The notes under the pieces were generated by a model, which did not search any database, was not told the origin of the DNA, and was given only the letters and a program-made list of their open reading frames with translations. Of a DNA stretch of 6,499 nucleotides, positions 5,246 to 6,499 are shown in pieces (position 1 is the first letter of the stretch; the number at the start of each line of letters is the position of its first letter). The DNA comes from QHCA01 sp038237645 (GTDB taxonomy: Bacteria; Actinomycetota; Actinomycetes; Mycobacteriales; QHCA01): contig JBBRYN010000109.1 of the NCBI GenBank assembly GCA_038237645.1, positions 1-6,499 of the forward strand. Direction: 5' to 3'. Made by a program: the position numbers and the translations under genes.

Positions 5246-5755
5246 ATGCCAACGATGGGCAATGACGACACCTTGCGCCCCGGGACGTCGTCTTCCGATC
5301 GGCGTTCCGGCTACCGAGAAGCGTCGCGACAGCCGCTGCGCCTGCAGTTGCCGGCAGACCCGGTCGCGCCCTCGGTCGTCCGGCACCGGGTGCGGCATTG
5401 GCTCACTGCGTCTTCCTGGCCGGCAGGTCAGCTCGAAGACCTCGTCCTGGCGATCAGCGAGGCGGTGAGCAACGCGGTCGAACACGCCTATCTTTTTGAC
5501 CACCCATGCCCAGCGATGGTGGACATCGACGGCGAGGTCCAAGCGGCACCGGCCGGGCGTCGCCGGGTCACGGTCATCGTGCGCGACCATGGACGCTGGC
5601 GCCCGCCACCGATCCACGACGAGAACCGCCGCCGCGGGATCCCCCTCATGCGGGCCTGCATGGACACCGTCACCATCGGGCAGCCCGAGGACCACCGGGC
5701 GGGCACCTCGGTCGTGTTGCGCAGTAGAGCTGTTCCATCGCTGCTGCGCTGCTGA
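5246..5755 (+). CDS. RsbW-like anti-sigma factor / serine-protein kinase (HATPase_c)
   Basis: Cytosolic GHKL ATPase domain protein of 169 residues, expected to bind a sigma factor and to phosphorylate a STAS partner. The N box is LEDLVLAISEAVSNAVEHAY, with Glu72 and Asn76. The G1 box is VIVRDHGRWRPPP (Asp114, Gly116). The G2 region is RRRGIPLMRACMD (Gly131 onward). The terminal Gly-Thr is at 153-154 (HRAGTSVVLRS). All nucleotide-binding elements are present, so the ATPase appears intact although its STAS partner upstream is broken. The start is uncertain: ATG 5246 and ATG 5255 are in frame, GTG 5195 also, and none has a clear ribosome site. Upstream of 5246 the same frame stays open back to 4604 only because of the STAS frameshift, so a 383-residue STAS-ATPase fusion should not be annotated. 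No sigma-factor gene follows; a convergent nmtR starts 13 bp beyond the stop. Confidence 0.86.
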   Translation: MPTMGNDDTLRPGTSSSDRRSGYREASRQPLRLQLPADPVAPSVVRHRVRHWLTASSWPAGQLEDLVLAISEAVSNAVEHAYLFDHPCPAMVDIDGEVQAAPAGRRRVTVIVRDHGRWRPPPIHDENRRRGIPLMRACMDTVTIGQPEDHRAGTSVVLRSRAVPSLLRC

Positions 5756-5768
5756 GCCGCGTGTCCGG

Positions 5769-6134
5769 TCAGGCGGTGGTGGCGGTTCCGGGGTCGGGTA
5801 CTCCCAGGCGGAGGTGTTCGCTGTGGTAGACGGCCTCGTCGAGCAGCATCGCGACGTGGTTGTCGTGCAGGGTGTAGACGATCCGTTGCCCGGCGCGGGT
5901 GCCGGTGACCAGGCCCAGGGTGCGCAGCAGGCGCAGTTGGTGCGACACCGCGGAGGCTTCCATGCCGATGGTTTCGGCGAGCTCGGAGACCGCGCACGGG
6001 CCTTGGCGCAGCCGGGAGAGGATCAGCAGCCGGCTGGGCGTGGCCAGGGCTTGCAGGGTGGTCGCCACGCTGGCAGCGGTCTGGGCGTCCAGCACTGCTG
6101 GCGGGGTGTCTCTGCCCTGCACTCCATGACCCAC
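5769..6134 (-). CDS. nmtR: NmtR, ArsR/SmtB-family Ni(II)/Co(II)-sensing repressor
   Basis: Cytosolic winged-helix repressor of 121 residues. Nearly the whole sequence parallels M. tuberculosis NmtR: LQALATPSRLLIL, ELAETIGMEASAVSHQLRLLR, then LLDEAVYHSEH. The alpha-5 metal ligands are at the same numbers: Asp91, His93, His104 and His107. The frame is open to 6299, but GTG 6134 is chosen because it gives MGHGVQGRD, the counterpart of NmtR's MGHGVEGRN, whose Gly2-His3 N-terminus contributes to nickel binding. His109 and His116 of the M. tuberculosis protein are not kept (Arg109, Gly116). A TAGGGT -10 candidate ends 7 bases before the GTG, so the transcript may be leaderless; an AGGGTGG stretch could instead serve as ribosome site. 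The known target, a Ni/Co P-type ATPase, is not in the window. The gene is convergent with the RsbW-like gene. Confidence 0.95.
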   Translation of the reverse strand: MGHGVQGRDTPPAVLDAQTAASVATTLQALATPSRLLILSRLRQGPCAVSELAETIGMEASAVSHQLRLLRTLGLVTGTRAGQRIVYTLHDNHVAMLLDEAVYHSEHLRLGVPDPGTATTA

Positions 6135-6259
6135 AGCGCCCACCCTAACAACGACACGCCTGGCACCGCGGCGCCCCGAACCCGGCTGCACGCTCGCCGG
6201 CCCTGAGCTGCAGCGACCGCCCCGATGACGTGGGGACACCAGCAGCTGTGGCGTCGGCC
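6135..6259. other. Intergenic region upstream of nmtR
   Basis: This 125-bp GC-rich gap separates the upstream minus-strand gene from nmtR. Apart from the -10 candidate near nmtR I see no AT-rich dyad like those bound by SmtB-type repressors, and no strong terminator hairpin. The open frame running through it on the minus strand lacks similarity to NmtR proteins and is not treated as coding. Confidence 0.45.
6142..6147 (-). promoter_or_regulatory. -10 candidate for nmtR, possibly leaderless
   Basis: ACCCTA on the plus strand reads TAGGGT on the minus strand (TAnnnT). Seven bases separate it from the G of GTG 6134, the spacing expected if transcription starts at the initiation codon. No -35 is recognisable at the usual distance. 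Confidence 0.4.
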
Positions 6260-6499
6260 TCAGCCCGAGGTCGCCCGACTGCCTCGCCGAGCCAGCCACC
6301 AGCCGAGCGCCGTCCCCAGCAGGGCCAGGAGCACCGCCTCCGCGACGACGTTATCGCCCCCGGTGACATCGGGTCCGGCCAGTAGCCCTCGCCAGGTCAG
6401 CACCGCCGTGGTGACCAATGCGATCGCCAGCCCGGCCGCGGCCAGTCCGATGGCCCGCGGGGAACGCACCGCAGCGCCGGTCAGCCAGCGGTGCGCGAC
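6260..6499 (-). CDS. Unidentified membrane protein, C-terminal fragment
   Basis: The frame is open from the right edge of the window to a TGA at 6262-6260, giving 79 residues of C-terminus. It shows two hydrophobic segments: AIGLAAAGLAIALVTTAVLTW (roughly the first third to half) and NVVAEAVLLALLGTALGWWLA near the end. A short polar loop (GPDVTGGD) lies between, and basic residues (VRSPR before, RRGSR after) flank the pair, so both ends would be cytosolic. I do not recognise the family. It lies upstream of and in the same direction as nmtR, 125 bp away, so a role in nickel or cobalt transport is possible but not shown. A short protein starting at GTG 6469 (69 residues) is an alternative to a larger truncated one. 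Confidence 0.5.
   Translation of the reverse strand, partial: VAHRWLTGAAVRSPRAIGLAAAGLAIALVTTAVLTWRGLLAGPDVTGGDNVVAEAVLLALLGTALGWWLARRGSRATSG

Noticed and set aside
4604..5755. A single 383-residue STAS plus RsbW fusion protein
   Set aside because: The STAS domain continues in another frame after 4993, the linking segment has no STAS similarity or codon bias, and the start lies within a non-coding inverted-repeat region.
6135..6299. 55-residue N-terminal extension of NmtR
   Set aside because: It lacks similarity to NmtR and would bury the Gly2-His3 ligand motif that GTG 6134 exposes.

Overview
The window is strongly GC-rich, uses GTG starts freely and carries regulators that closely resemble mycobacterial ones (KmtR, NmtR and RicR/CsoR types, a Cdf exporter of the Rv2025c kind, an LdtMt2-type L,D-transpeptidase). 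It therefore looks like a chromosomal or plasmid accessory segment from a high-GC actinomycete (Mycobacteriales, Pseudonocardiales or a relative). The assignments rest on remembered family sequences and motifs, not on a database search.

Layout, left to right. (1) 1-958: a nickel/cobalt (or zinc) unit, with a CDF cation exporter on the minus strand (C-terminus off the left edge) divergent from a KmtR-type ArsR/SmtB regulator, sharing a gap of about 50 bp. (2) 994-3876: a copper-type operon on the plus strand. A probable CsoR-type operator and -10 element precede a RicR/CsoR-like repressor. That gene overlaps by 4 bp a DUF318/ArsP-like permease with a C-terminal YHS metal-binding domain. After 54 bp comes an L,D-transpeptidase. 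(3) 3900-4598: a minus-strand lipoprotein rich in His and His-x-His motifs, convergent with the transpeptidase. (4) 4620-4693: a nearly perfect 21-bp inverted repeat with a 32-bp spacer, between two divergent genes. (5) 4745-5755: a partner-switching pair, a STAS anti-sigma-factor antagonist broken by a one-base frameshift near 4993 and an RsbW-like ATPase. The shift leaves one long open frame joining the two, which should not be read as a natural fusion. (6) 5769-6134: a very clear NmtR orthologue on the minus strand. (7) 6260-6499: the C-terminal end of an unidentified membrane protein, minus strand.

Read as a whole, this is a metal-homeostasis and envelope-stress island. It carries both Ni/Co sensor types described in mycobacteria (KmtR and NmtR), an exporter next to the sensor expected to control it, a Cu(I)-sensor operon that ends in a cell-wall cross-linking enzyme, a His-rich surface lipoprotein, and a damaged sigma-factor control module. 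The least explained items are the inverted repeat, the His-rich lipoprotein, and the coupling of a copper-type repressor and YHS permease to an L,D-transpeptidase.
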